From positions 62,001-126,000 of the forward strand of contig NZ_JAALCR010000016.1 of assembly GCF_011065895.1 (NCBI RefSeq): DNA of 64,000 nt. The letters are read 5' to 3'. Positions 27,140 to 35,835 of this stretch are shown here, one piece after another. How positions within the stretch are numbered: position 1 is the first letter of the stretch; every line of letters begins with the position of its first letter. The stretch is from Paludisphaera rhizosphaerae (GTDB lineage Bacteria > Planctomycetota > Planctomycetia > Isosphaerales > Isosphaeraceae). The notes under the pieces were generated by a model. It ran no database searches and had not been told where the DNA came from. It worked only from the letters and a program-made list of their open reading frames with translations. The translations under genes and the position numbers were made by a program.

Positions 27140-29227
27140 TTACGATCGGCCGAGCGGCATCCAGACGGACATCTCCGAATGGCCGCGGTTGCCCCACGCG
27201 AAATAGGGAACGAGCCGCAGGTCGAACGGTCGCTGCGGGGCGGTGGGCAATTCGCGGTAGAGCTTCCCGGACCAGTCGGGCTCGCGCCAGGCCTCGGCGT
27301 GGCCTTCCAGGACGGTCACGCCGCCCAGGAGCTTGGCGTCGTACCGAGGCTTGAAATTGACGGCCCGAGGGATGACCACGTCCTGCACGCGGACCCCTTC
27401 AGGAAGGTCGCTCGACTCGACGCAGTAGACGATCGGTCCGCGCTGGATGGCTACCTGATTGCGAGCCTCTTCGACCAGCGGGTTCGCCTCCATCAGCCGC
27501 GTGGGCATGGGGAGCGCCAACTCGACGAGGTCGCCCGGCTTCCAGGTCTGTCGGACTTCCGCGTACGAGCCGGCGAGAGGTCGCGGCTGCTCGACGCCGT
27601 TGACGCGCACCGACGCCTCGGCCGCCCAACCGGGGATGCGAAGCAGGATCGAGACCGCCTGCGCCGGGGCCTCGGCGATGGTGAGCGAGACCCGGCCGTC
27701 CCAGGGGTAGTCCGTCGTCTGCGTGAGCCGGAGCCGGCCGACTTCGAGCGTCGTGTCGAGGTTGTTGCCGCCGTAGAGGTGAACCCAAAACTGGTCCTTC
27801 GACCGTCCATAGGCGAAACCGGCCGATTCGGCGATGGTCCGAACCAGATTGGGGGGGCAGCAGAAACAACTGATGAACGGCTCGCGATGGCGATTCCAGC
27901 GCAGGTCGGCGGGCAGGGAGTCGAGCTGTCGGAGCGTGTTCGTGTAGAAGTAGCGCGTCCCTTCCAGGCTGACGCCGGCCATCGCGGCGTTCAGAAGGGT
28001 CGTCTCCATCACGTCGGCGAATCGAGCTTCGCCCGTGACCTGGAGCATCCGCTGATTCCAGAGCAAATTGCCGATCGCCGCGCAGGTCTCGTTGTGGGCC
28101 AGGCTCTGCGGAAGCTGGTAGTCTCGACCGTACGACTGGTGGACGCGGCTGATCGACTTCTGATCCTTGACCCCTTCGGGAGAGGCCCCGTCGAAGAGGG
28201 CGCCGCAGCCACCGGTGATCGCCAGCTTGTGGGTTGCGACGTCCTCCCAGACGGCCAGCAGCGGGGTGAGTAGGCTGGCGTCGCCGGTCTCGACCAGAAC
28301 GTCGGCCGCGCCCGCGTAGAGGTAATTCGCCCTCGCGGCATGGCCGGCTGCCTTGGTCTGACGGCGGAACGGGATCCGGTCCTGGTTGTCGTCGGTGCCC
28401 CCCTCGACGAGGTCGCGGGCGTCGATCAGGGCCCGAGCAAGCTCCAGATAGCGCGGGTCGCGGGTCGTCCGGTAGAGTTCGACGATCCCCATGTAGTGGG
28501 CCGGACAGACGGCGTTGCGAGCGAGTTCCCTCGTCCGGACCTTCGACACGGACACCAGATAATCCCCGGCCTTCACGGCGACGGCCAGCAGGTTGGATTT
28601 GCCCGTCGCGCGATGGTGGACGCAGGCGGCCGTCATCAGGTGGCCGAGGTTGTAGGCCTCGAAATCCAGGCTGTCGAGGAACGGCTCGGCGCTCGTGTCG
28701 CCGCTGCGCGCCCGGATCTGGACGGGGGTGTGGAGATAGCCGTCCTCGCGCTGGGCCTTGGCGACAATGCCGATCACCTCGTCGAGCCGGCGATCGAGCG
28801 ATTCGTCCCATTCTCGCGCCAGCAAGGCGGAGGCGGCCTCGATCCATTTGTAGAAATCGCCGTCGTTCCACTTGGGGCCGCGGTGTCGGCCTTCGGCGAG
28901 ACCCGCGGCGATCTTGAAGTTCTGCAGGAACTGGGTCGGCTCCGTGCCGCTCATCAATTCCCACATCGACGGGACCATCGACTCGCGGCAGACGGTGAAA
29001 CGATCGGCCCAGAAACCGCGCGTCCACGAGACCTCGCCGAGTCCGATGCTCCTCGTCTTCAGGCAGGGGCTTTGCGACGTGTCCATCAAGCCGAGGTCGC
29101 GTCGCCCTCGGCTGGTGCTCATCCACGGCGCCTGTCCCGCCGCGCGACGCAGCGAGCCGAGGCCGCCCAGGACGAGCCCCGCGCCCGAGGCGAGGAAGGA
29201 ACGGCGATCGAGTCGGAATCGGCTCAT
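27140..29227 (-). CDS. GH127 beta-L-arabinofuranosidase
   Basis: 695 residues with a Tat-type N-terminus (DRRSFLASGAGLVLGG). The zinc-thiolate active site of GH127 is complete: Glu380 and Cys382 (NETCAA) and Cys456-Cys457 (FCCPPN), matching Glu338, Cys340, Cys417 and Cys418 of Bifidobacterium HypBA1, where Cys417 is the nucleophile. The barrel is followed by beta-sandwich domains from about 480 with LLRIPGWAAEASVRVNG. Releases beta-L-arabinofuranose from glycans such as pectin side chains or hydroxyproline-rich glycoproteins. Family 127 is normally cytoplasmic; export by Tat here implies extracytoplasmic action. It lies 24 bases after the beta-helix giant. Confidence 0.93.
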   Translation of the reverse strand: MSRFRLDRRSFLASGAGLVLGGLGSLRRAAGQAPWMSTSRGRRDLGLMDTSQSPCLKTRSIGLGEVSWTRGFWADRFTVCRESMVPSMWELMSGTEPTQFLQNFKIAAGLAEGRHRGPKWNDGDFYKWIEAASALLAREWDESLDRRLDEVIGIVAKAQREDGYLHTPVQIRARSGDTSAEPFLDSLDFEAYNLGHLMTAACVHHRATGKSNLLAVAVKAGDYLVSVSKVRTRELARNAVCPAHYMGIVELYRTTRDPRYLELARALIDARDLVEGGTDDNQDRIPFRRQTKAAGHAARANYLYAGAADVLVETGDASLLTPLLAVWEDVATHKLAITGGCGALFDGASPEGVKDQKSISRVHQSYGRDYQLPQSLAHNETCAAIGNLLWNQRMLQVTGEARFADVMETTLLNAAMAGVSLEGTRYFYTNTLRQLDSLPADLRWNRHREPFISCFCCPPNLVRTIAESAGFAYGRSKDQFWVHLYGGNNLDTTLEVGRLRLTQTTDYPWDGRVSLTIAEAPAQAVSILLRIPGWAAEASVRVNGVEQPRPLAGSYAEVRQTWKPGDLVELALPMPTRLMEANPLVEEARNQVAIQRGPIVYCVESSDLPEGVRVQDVVIPRAVNFKPRYDAKLLGGVTVLEGHAEAWREPDWSGKLYRELPTAPQRPFDLRLVPYFAWGNRGHSEMSVWMPLGRS

Positions 29228-29251
29228 GAGGAGATCCGCCGTAAAGAGAAG

Positions 29252-32200
29252 TCAGGGGCCGGGCGTTTCGCCGTCCGCCGCACCGTCGGTGGTCAGCCAC
29301 AGAAGAGTCGGCCCCGCGTCGGCCGCGAGGAATTTCACGGGCCCGCCTCCGCGCACGGTCTCAGTCGACGAGTCGACGCGACCGGTCTTCGGATCGACCC
29401 GCCGGGCCGAGAAACCCGCACGCTCATGAGACAGGTCGACGACGACGGGATCACTCGCGCCAGCATACACAAGGTAATTGCGTCCGGGATCACCCAGGAT
29501 CCATTTCCGGTCGTCGGATTCGGAGCGACCGATCGGTTGCATCCGAGGGACGGCGCGGAGTAGACGGGGGTCGACGCCGATGGGAAGGGGAGCCAGCGAT
29601 CCTCCTGCCGCGAGGGTCGCCCAGCCGTCGTCGGGCGCGTCGGCGACGATGACGGCCTTCGTCGGGAAGCGGTCGCGATACTCCCGAACCGCCCGGGCGG
29701 TGGCTTCCACAGATCGTTTCTTCGTCCCCTTCCACTCGCGCTGCTGTTGCCGAGGAGCGAGGTTCTCGCCGCCCCTGGGAGCATAGAGCGAGCCGTCGGC
29801 CAGGTACCACCAGTATTTCAGCTCGATGACCGACACCAACGGCCCTCGGACCGGGTCGGCGAGGATCGCGTCCTGGACGTCCTTGGTCGCGCTCAGGCCG
29901 ATCAGGACCTTGCGGCCCGTCTCGCGCTGCCACTCGGCGACGACGTCGAACCAGAACTGCATGAAGTGCAGCGGCCCCGTGAACTCGTCGCCCGTGAGGA
30001 AGACGACGTTGGGATGCCGGCCGAGAACATCCAGGCAGTGCCGGATGTACGATCGGTGGAGTGCTCGGCGGACCGCGTGATCGACGTCGTAGAAGTGGTC
30101 GGCCATGAAGATGCGTTTGCCGCCAGCGTAGGGGGGAGGCTCCGGGAAGCCCGTGTCCTGCAGGCAGTTCGCCGGCCGCCAGGGGAAGTCAGCCCAGTGG
30201 GCTCCGGCCTCGAGAATGTTGTGCTGGAAGTAGGCCTGGTGGATGAGCACCAGTCCTTTGCGGTCGCAGTGGCCGGCGAACTCGTCGAGGCGGTTGAAAT
30301 ACCAGGGATTGAAGCGTTCCAGGTCATACTTGCTGAGCCCGTCCCAGGCCGTGCCCCGACCACTCCGCGCCCACGGCTGTTCCAGGAAAGGCGCCCAGAC
30401 GTCGCCGTCAATGCGACGGGCCATCTGGTGGTCGTCGCGGCGGCGGTCGTACCAGAGGCCCCAATGATGCTCAAGCGCCGATTTGCCCGTGCGAGTCATC
30501 AGGTCGGTCAGATCGTCGAGGTCGTCGGTGAAGCCCGGCCCCTCGCGGCCGGGGACGAATCGGGTCACGCCCACGCCGAACTCGCCGCCGCGCGTCGGCA
30601 GGGCGCTTCCGCGCCACCAGGTTGTGCCGATTCGCCCGCCGGTCAGCACGGAGTCGTCACGGGTCAGCCAACCGTTCTGAAGGGTCAGCGGTGCGACAGG
30701 CGCGGGAGGCTTCGAAGCGATCGTCGGTGAATCGTCGCGAGTCGATGAAGGGATGCCGTGTTCGGAGTGTTTCCGAGGCTCCAGCGTCTTCAGTGCGCTG
30801 GGGCCGAGCCGCTCGGCGAGTTGCGCCCGGTAGAGGCTCTCCGGCTTGACGAACTCGTTGGGTGCCTGCCACTCGCCGTCGCCGAAGAACTGGCCCCAGC
30901 AGCCGATCGCCCAGTTGTGCGCGCCCGGCGGCTTCCGGCAGGTCACCACCGAGGCCGAGCATTGCCAGAGCACGCTGTTGGCACCAGCCCATCCCGCCCC
31001 CTGGCCTTCGGTCTCGCGGTTGGTCAACGAGAGGCCGGCGCCGTCGATCTTGACGTTGTCATAGAGGACGCCCGTCGCCCAGCTTTCGACCGGGCCGCTG
31101 AAGCCGAGCGGCTCCGTTGCGGTGCATTCCACATAGGCGTTTGGCCCCGGCGTCAGAGCCCCGACGGCGAAATCATGCCTTCCCTGACTGGAGCGGCAGC
31201 GAAGGAAAAGCGTGCTCTGGCCGGACGTGATGAAGGCGTCCCGCCGTCGGCCGCCGATCTCCGAGACCGGCTCGACCGACTCGCAGTCCTGGACGGTGAC
31301 CTGTTTGGAGCCGTCGAGGATTCGGACCGTGGAGCCGGCGAAATGCGCCGCAGCCAGGTTGCGGACCCAGACGTTCTGGGCGGCGTCGATGCGGACGGCG
31401 TCCCAGGCGTGTTCCTCGTCGCGGGGGTTGCTGGGGTCGAAGGCCGATTCGCAGCGCAGATCTTCAACGCCGACCCGTTCGATTCGGCCGTCCCAGGTGT
31501 ATCGCTGGATCGTCGCCGTCCCAAGCTTGGCGTCGATCGCATCCGTCAGGGGAGCATCGAGAGTCATCACGGCCCCGTCGACGGCGGTGACGACGCGGTC
31601 TGAGAGGCCCGTCATCGCGCCGGGGCGCCAGTTCAGGGAGCCCTCATACCCCAGGGGGAATCGGTCCATCCCCAGGGCGGCGATCCACTCGGCCGTGGCG
31701 GGCCGGACGATCGCGACCGCATCGCCGACGCGAAAGCCGGAAGTACGGTCGAGCGTCAGTCGAATCGAGCCGACGGGGACGTAGGCGTCCACAACGCGGG
31801 AGGTGCCTTGCGAGTCGTACTGACGTTCGCCGCGACCCTCGATTCGGATCAACGGCCGCCGTCCGATCCCCGAGGCGACCAGGACGGTCGCCGCCCCCTC
31901 GCCTCGAAGGACGACGCCGCTCGTCGTGATCCGAAGGCTGCCGGCGACTTCATGGCGGCCGGCTCGAAGGAGAACCGCACCGCGGAATCCGAGGGAGTCT
32001 GCGGGGAGCGAGGCGATTCGATCGAGGGCGGCCTGAATTCGCGCCGTGGCGTCGCCGGGATCAGGGGCGATCACGATTCGCGTCGGCACATCGGGGATCT
32101 CGACGCCGCCGCCGCCGTATCCGGCGTGCGAGAAGTCGGGGATCCGGTCGCCTCGGTCGTCGGCCGTGTAGACGAGTTTGCCCGCCTTGTCGACGCTGAG

Positions 32201-32299
32201 ATACTGCGGCGGCGGAGGTCCGGCCGCCGTCGCAGTGCTCACCGAGACAACGACGGCTAGCAGGGCCTGCAGAGGTGCTCGTCGCGGGACCGAAATCAC
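29252..32299 (-). CDS. Giant secreted fusion: right-handed beta-helix plus DUF6298-like glycosidase-type domain
   Basis: 1015 residues, signal peptide to about 25. Residues about 35-500 form a pectate-lyase-like parallel beta-helix (DATARIQAALDRIASLPAD, GAVLLRAGRHEV, SGVVLRGEGAATVL, WDAVRIDAAQNVWVRNL). Residues about 560-990 hold an unrelated domain with WGLWYDRRRDDHQM, FNRLDEFAGHCDRKGLVLIH, VFLTGDEFTGPLHFMQFW and ELKYWWYLADGSLYAP, which looks like a TIM-barrel hydrolase (DUF6298-like). The start overlaps the stop of the upstream pectate lyase by four bases, so translation is probably coupled. Substrate unknown, but the context is pectin. Confidence 0.75.
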   Translation of the reverse strand: MISVPRRAPLQALLAVVVSVSTATAAGPPPPQYLSVDKAGKLVYTADDRGDRIPDFSHAGYGGGGVEIPDVPTRIVIAPDPGDATARIQAALDRIASLPADSLGFRGAVLLRAGRHEVAGSLRITTSGVVLRGEGAATVLVASGIGRRPLIRIEGRGERQYDSQGTSRVVDAYVPVGSIRLTLDRTSGFRVGDAVAIVRPATAEWIAALGMDRFPLGYEGSLNWRPGAMTGLSDRVVTAVDGAVMTLDAPLTDAIDAKLGTATIQRYTWDGRIERVGVEDLRCESAFDPSNPRDEEHAWDAVRIDAAQNVWVRNLAAAHFAGSTVRILDGSKQVTVQDCESVEPVSEIGGRRRDAFITSGQSTLFLRCRSSQGRHDFAVGALTPGPNAYVECTATEPLGFSGPVESWATGVLYDNVKIDGAGLSLTNRETEGQGAGWAGANSVLWQCSASVVTCRKPPGAHNWAIGCWGQFFGDGEWQAPNEFVKPESLYRAQLAERLGPSALKTLEPRKHSEHGIPSSTRDDSPTIASKPPAPVAPLTLQNGWLTRDDSVLTGGRIGTTWWRGSALPTRGGEFGVGVTRFVPGREGPGFTDDLDDLTDLMTRTGKSALEHHWGLWYDRRRDDHQMARRIDGDVWAPFLEQPWARSGRGTAWDGLSKYDLERFNPWYFNRLDEFAGHCDRKGLVLIHQAYFQHNILEAGAHWADFPWRPANCLQDTGFPEPPPYAGGKRIFMADHFYDVDHAVRRALHRSYIRHCLDVLGRHPNVVFLTGDEFTGPLHFMQFWFDVVAEWQRETGRKVLIGLSATKDVQDAILADPVRGPLVSVIELKYWWYLADGSLYAPRGGENLAPRQQQREWKGTKKRSVEATARAVREYRDRFPTKAVIVADAPDDGWATLAAGGSLAPLPIGVDPRLLRAVPRMQPIGRSESDDRKWILGDPGRNYLVYAGASDPVVVDLSHERAGFSARRVDPKTGRVDSSTETVRGGGPVKFLAADAGPTLLWLTTDGAADGETPGP

Positions 32300-33789
32300 G
32301 GCCGCGCCCCCTGGCTCGGCGAGCCGGAGCGAAGCGTGTTGCGGTTGTTCTCCGCCTTGGTGTAATCCAGGAACGTCGATGGATCGGTGCCGTTGAGGTG
32401 TTCCTCGATCGCAGTGTAGCCGTCGTGGTCGGCGTCGGAGGAGGCGTCGGCCGGATTCGTCGGGTCGAGGCCGTGCAGCCGCTCCCAGGCGTCGGGCATG
32501 CCGTCGCGATCCGTGTCTTCCGGGGTCGTGGAGGCCCGGTACTCGGGCCAGCCGCCGACGTCCGCGGGGGAGTCGATGATGCCGTCGCCGAAGGTCGGCT
32601 TGCCGCTGCGGACCGTGGCGATGACGCGCTCGTCGACGGGGTCGCGGCGCGGCAGGGTCGCACCGACGTCGGCCATCACTCGCTCATAGGCGGATTCGGC
32701 CGATTCGGTCTCGACGGCCGGCGCGGGGAACTCGGTGCGTGAGCGAGCCTCAGCCTCAGTCACCTTGGGGATGACGATCCCCTTGTCCATCCCGGCCTCG
32801 TCGAAATAGACGCCGCCGGCCCAGTTGTCGGACGTGATCGATGGGTAGCCGTCGACATAGTTCCCCTCGACGTACCAGAGGCCTCCGCCCGGGTAATCTG
32901 TGCGGGGCGAGCGGCCCTGAAGGCGGCAGATCCGGTGCCGGAGAAGCTCGTCCTTCGTCGCCGGCCCAGCCTTGTAGTAGTTGTTGACGAGGTTGACCCG
33001 AGAGCTGCCGTCGCCGCCGTCGGCCGTGCGGTGGACCCAGTTGAAAATCACGTTGTTGCGGTAGTCGAACAGGCCGTTCATGCCGATGCTCGGGTTTCGG
33101 CCCGTGTTGCTGGCGAACAGGTTGTGGTGGAAGGAGCAGGGCTGGCCGCCCCAGGTCCCGCCGAACGCGTGGTTGTATCGGTTGAGGGCCTCGCTGGAGA
33201 TCGACCACTGGATCGTGACGTGCTCCAGCGGCATCTTCTTTAATGTCGGGCCCTCTCCCTTGATCCACCGATAGAGCGAGAGGTTCTCATCAAGCCCCCA
33301 ACTCGCCGAGACGTGATCCACGATCACGTTGGCCACCGGGTAGCCCCCCAGCGCGTCGTCGCGAACCTTCAGGTTCCCTCGGCGGAACCGCATGTACCGG
33401 ATGACGACGTCGTGCGTGTTGATGTGGACGCTCTCTCCCCGGACGCAGACCCCGTCGCCGGGAGCGGTCTGGCCGGCGAGCGTCAGGTAGGGATGCGTGA
33501 TGTCGACCGGCTTTTCCAGCGTGATCAGCCCCGCGACGCCGAAGACGACCGTCCGCGGGCCCTCGGCTTCCAGCGCCTCTCGGAATGAGCCGGGGCCGGA
33601 ATCAGCCAGCGAGGAGACGACGAAGACCTTGCCCCCTCGGCCGCCGGGCGTGCCTGCCCCGGAGCCTTCCGCGCCGGGGAAGGCGGGGACCTTCGGCGTT
33701 TCGCGGGCCCCGGCCGGCGTCAGAGCGCCCCAGGCGAGGCCTGCGGCCGCGGCCGCGATTCGCAGGGGACGCGTCCCGATCGACGTCAT
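32296..33789 (-). CDS. PL1-type pectate lyase with C-terminal calcium-repeat domain
   Basis: 497 residues with signal peptide (to about 28, GARETP). The beta-helix begins with FPGAEGSGAGTPGGRGGKV and runs through ADSGPGSFREALEAEGPRTV, HPYLTLAGQTAPGDGVCVRG, VIVDHVSASWGLDENLS and FHHNLFASNTGRNP, the layout of PL1 pectate lyases; the DHVSASWGLDEN block carries calcium-binding acidic residues. The C-terminus (about 425-470) has DTDRDGMPDAWERLHGLD and SSDADHDGYTAIEEHLNG, thrombospondin-type-3/EF-like repeats. Cleaves polygalacturonate-type chains by beta-elimination outside the cytoplasm. Second gene of the operon, 58 bases after DUF1559. Confidence 0.88.
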   Translation of the reverse strand: MTSIGTRPLRIAAAAAGLAWGALTPAGARETPKVPAFPGAEGSGAGTPGGRGGKVFVVSSLADSGPGSFREALEAEGPRTVVFGVAGLITLEKPVDITHPYLTLAGQTAPGDGVCVRGESVHINTHDVVIRYMRFRRGNLKVRDDALGGYPVANVIVDHVSASWGLDENLSLYRWIKGEGPTLKKMPLEHVTIQWSISSEALNRYNHAFGGTWGGQPCSFHHNLFASNTGRNPSIGMNGLFDYRNNVIFNWVHRTADGGDGSSRVNLVNNYYKAGPATKDELLRHRICRLQGRSPRTDYPGGGLWYVEGNYVDGYPSITSDNWAGGVYFDEAGMDKGIVIPKVTEAEARSRTEFPAPAVETESAESAYERVMADVGATLPRRDPVDERVIATVRSGKPTFGDGIIDSPADVGGWPEYRASTTPEDTDRDGMPDAWERLHGLDPTNPADASSDADHDGYTAIEEHLNGTDPSTFLDYTKAENNRNTLRSGSPSQGARP

Positions 33790-33847
33790 GCGACTCTCCT
33801 TCTTGCAACACGAGGTGCTGATGGGATTTCGGGCTGGGCGGCTCGGG

Positions 33848-34828
33848 TCAATAGGCGTCGGAGGAGACGACCTCGCCCCCGTCCTTCGTGCTGAGGGCCC
33901 TCCAGGTCGTCAGGTTGACCGAATCCTTGATGAACTTCACGCTTCCGTCGCAGAAGAGGACGTTCACGCCGCCGCCGTGGTAGCTGCGGGCCGCATTGAA
34001 TTCGCGCTGGGCGCCCGAAGCCTGGAAGCAGGGAGGGGTCAGAGCCGGGCCTGGGCAGCCGCCCGAGCCGTCGAGCTGGTCGACGATCGCGGAGTTCGGG
34101 GCCGTGGCCGCAGTGAACATGTAACCGCATTTCGTGGTGCCTGACCAGACGTCGCCGCGAGCGTCCGACTTGCTCCCCGTGTCGGGGACGATCTTGATCT
34201 CGCTGGCCATCGTCGTGTTGCTGGTGCCGTCGATGATGTCGCGGATGCTGTACGGGACGATGGCGTTCGTCGTATTGTTGACCCGGAACGGGCCGCGGAT
34301 CGACGTAACGCTGTCGAAACCGTTGCCGATCACCGCAGGGGCGAACGAATCGGTCGGCGTCATGTTCTGGACGTAGTCGGAATTGCCGAAATTGACCATG
34401 TAATTGCCCTTCGCTCGATTCGGAATGGTCGCCGAATTCGAGAGCCACATCGCGCCTGCGAGCGGATCAGAGGGGCAGTTGAAGATGGAGATCTTCATCT
34501 GGATGACCGTCATGTTGAGGAGCGACGTCGACGCCTGCGACATGTTGGCGGCGTTGTAAGCCGGCACCTGTTCCAGGTAGGGGAGCAACAGGAAGACCCA
34601 GCTCTGGGCGGGGCTGTTCTTGGCGCCCCAGGGGAAATTCCCCTGCACATCATGATGGTTCATCATCCCCAGACCGATCTGCTTCAGGTTGTTCACGCAC
34701 TGAATCCGCCTCGCCGCAGACCGGGCGGCCTGAACCGCCGGCAACAGCAGAGCGATCAGCACGGCGATGATCGCGATGACGACCAGAAGCTCGATCAGCG
34801 TGAAGCCGCGAGAGCGCCGAGTGCCCAT
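33848..34828 (-). CDS. DUF1559 protein with prepilin-type N-terminus
   Basis: 326 residues. A type IV pilin-like leader (RGFTLIELLVVIAIIAVLI, cleavage before Phe) is followed by LLPAVQAARSAARR and the DUF1559 body with NNLKQIGLG, WGAKNSPAQSW, a central IIDGTSNT block and the C-terminal FCDGSVKFIKDSV and STKDGGEV motifs. This family is greatly expanded in Planctomycetes (dozens to hundreds of copies per genome) and is thought to be surface or pseudopilus-associated. GGAGGTACGT precedes the ATG. It is the first gene of the polysaccharide operon, next to the twin palindromes, so it may assist secretion or glycan capture (inference). Confidence 0.95.
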   Translation of the reverse strand: MGTRRSRGFTLIELLVVIAIIAVLIALLLPAVQAARSAARRIQCVNNLKQIGLGMMNHHDVQGNFPWGAKNSPAQSWVFLLLPYLEQVPAYNAANMSQASTSLLNMTVIQMKISIFNCPSDPLAGAMWLSNSATIPNRAKGNYMVNFGNSDYVQNMTPTDSFAPAVIGNGFDSVTSIRGPFRVNNTTNAIVPYSIRDIIDGTSNTTMASEIKIVPDTGSKSDARGDVWSGTTKCGYMFTAATAPNSAIVDQLDGSGGCPGPALTPPCFQASGAQREFNAARSYHGGGVNVLFCDGSVKFIKDSVNLTTWRALSTKDGGEVVSSDAY

Positions 34829-34956
34829 ACGTACCTCCGGGAAAGCCGAGAATCGGCCGGATCGAGGGGGGGATCAATCAGACTGACGCGGTCCCCCCTG
34901 GCACGACCTACCGGGAGAACGACGATTGATCCCAGACATGTGATGGAAGTGTAGAG

Positions 34957-35020
34957 ATCCCACTGAGACCTCAGCGGGATTTCTCTATTGCTGGTTGCGA
35001 TCCTACTGAGATCTCAGTAG
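34957..35020. promoter_or_regulatory. Two operator-like palindromes between DUF1559 operon and GntR gene
   Basis: Site 1 (34957-34980) is a 24-bp palindrome with two mismatched pairs; site 2 (35003-35020) is the perfect 18-bp palindrome CTACTGAGATCTCAGTAG. Both share the core ACTGAGA-YCTCAG and their centres are 43 bp apart (about four helical turns). They lie between divergent genes, 87-150 bases from the GntR start and 129-192 from the DUF1559 start. This is the arrangement expected for a regulator that controls both its own gene and the operon. Confidence 0.65.
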
Positions 35021-35106
35021 AATCTCAAGAAGAATTCGACGAAAATTTCTCGAAGTCAGAATGCATGTCTTGAACATCTTGATTTGAATCATAAGAGGTG
35101 GTGTCG

Positions 35107-35805
35107 ATGTCGATCAAACCCGCCACGTCCGAGGTTCTGGCCGGCGGCGCCTCGAAGGGGCCTGCACGCGGCCTCTTCAAGAGTCGGGCTTACGACGAGA
35201 TCAAAGGAATGATTCTGAGCGGCGAGTTGGCCCCGGGCGCGTTCATCGCCGAGCGGCCGCTCGCCTACCGGCTGGGGATGAGCACGACGCCGGTCCGTTC
35301 CGCCTTGCAGCGTCTGGAGATGGAGGGGCTGATCCTGATCTCGCCGCAGCAGGGGGCCGTCGTCCGGGACTTCTCGTTTCGCGAGGTGGCCGAACTCTAC
35401 GAGATCCGCATGGCGCTGGAGCCGTTCGTCGCGCGGCGGATTGCGGGGAGGTTGACCGCGGAACAGATTGAACGCGTGAACGCCAACCTGGCGGCGCAGC
35501 AGGCGAATCTCGCCCGGCGCGACATCGGTCTATGCGTTCGGCTGGACGAAGATTTCCACACGCTCTTTTCCGAGTTCCTCGACAACCGCGAGATCTGCCG
35601 TGTGATGGGAACTCTCCGCGACCGCACGCACCGGGTCTTCCACCGCGTTTTTTCGCTCAACCCCGGCCGGATGGAGGGGAGCTACAACGAGCACGTCGTC
35701 ATCGCCAAGACGATCATTGAGGGCGACGCCGAACTGGCCGCGCAACGAGTCGAAACCCATCTCGACTACGGGCGACGGGCGCTGATCGACCCCCACGGAG
35801 CCTGA
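35107..35805 (+). CDS. GntR-family transcriptional regulator (FCD/FadR type)
   Basis: 232 residues from the ATG at 35107 (AGAGG eight bases upstream; GTGs at 35098 and 35101 are too close). Winged helix: RAYDEIKGMILSGELAPG, ERPLAYRLGMSTTPVRSAL, LEMEGLILISPQQGAVV. C-terminal FCD domain: VAELYEIRMALEPFVARR, RLDEDFHTLFSEF and NEHVVIAKTI...VETHL, which provide the Asp/His metal and ligand pocket. FCD regulators usually sense sugar acids such as galacturonate or its breakdown products. Divergent from the pectin operon and adjacent to a second pectate lyase gene, so it most likely controls both. Confidence 0.92.
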   Translation: MSIKPATSEVLAGGASKGPARGLFKSRAYDEIKGMILSGELAPGAFIAERPLAYRLGMSTTPVRSALQRLEMEGLILISPQQGAVVRDFSFREVAELYEIRMALEPFVARRIAGRLTAEQIERVNANLAAQQANLARRDIGLCVRLDEDFHTLFSEFLDNREICRVMGTLRDRTHRVFHRVFSLNPGRMEGSYNEHVVIAKTIIEGDAELAAQRVETHLDYGRRALIDPHGA

Positions 35806-35835
35806 CCTAACGCAAGACAACCCGAGGACTCTCCC

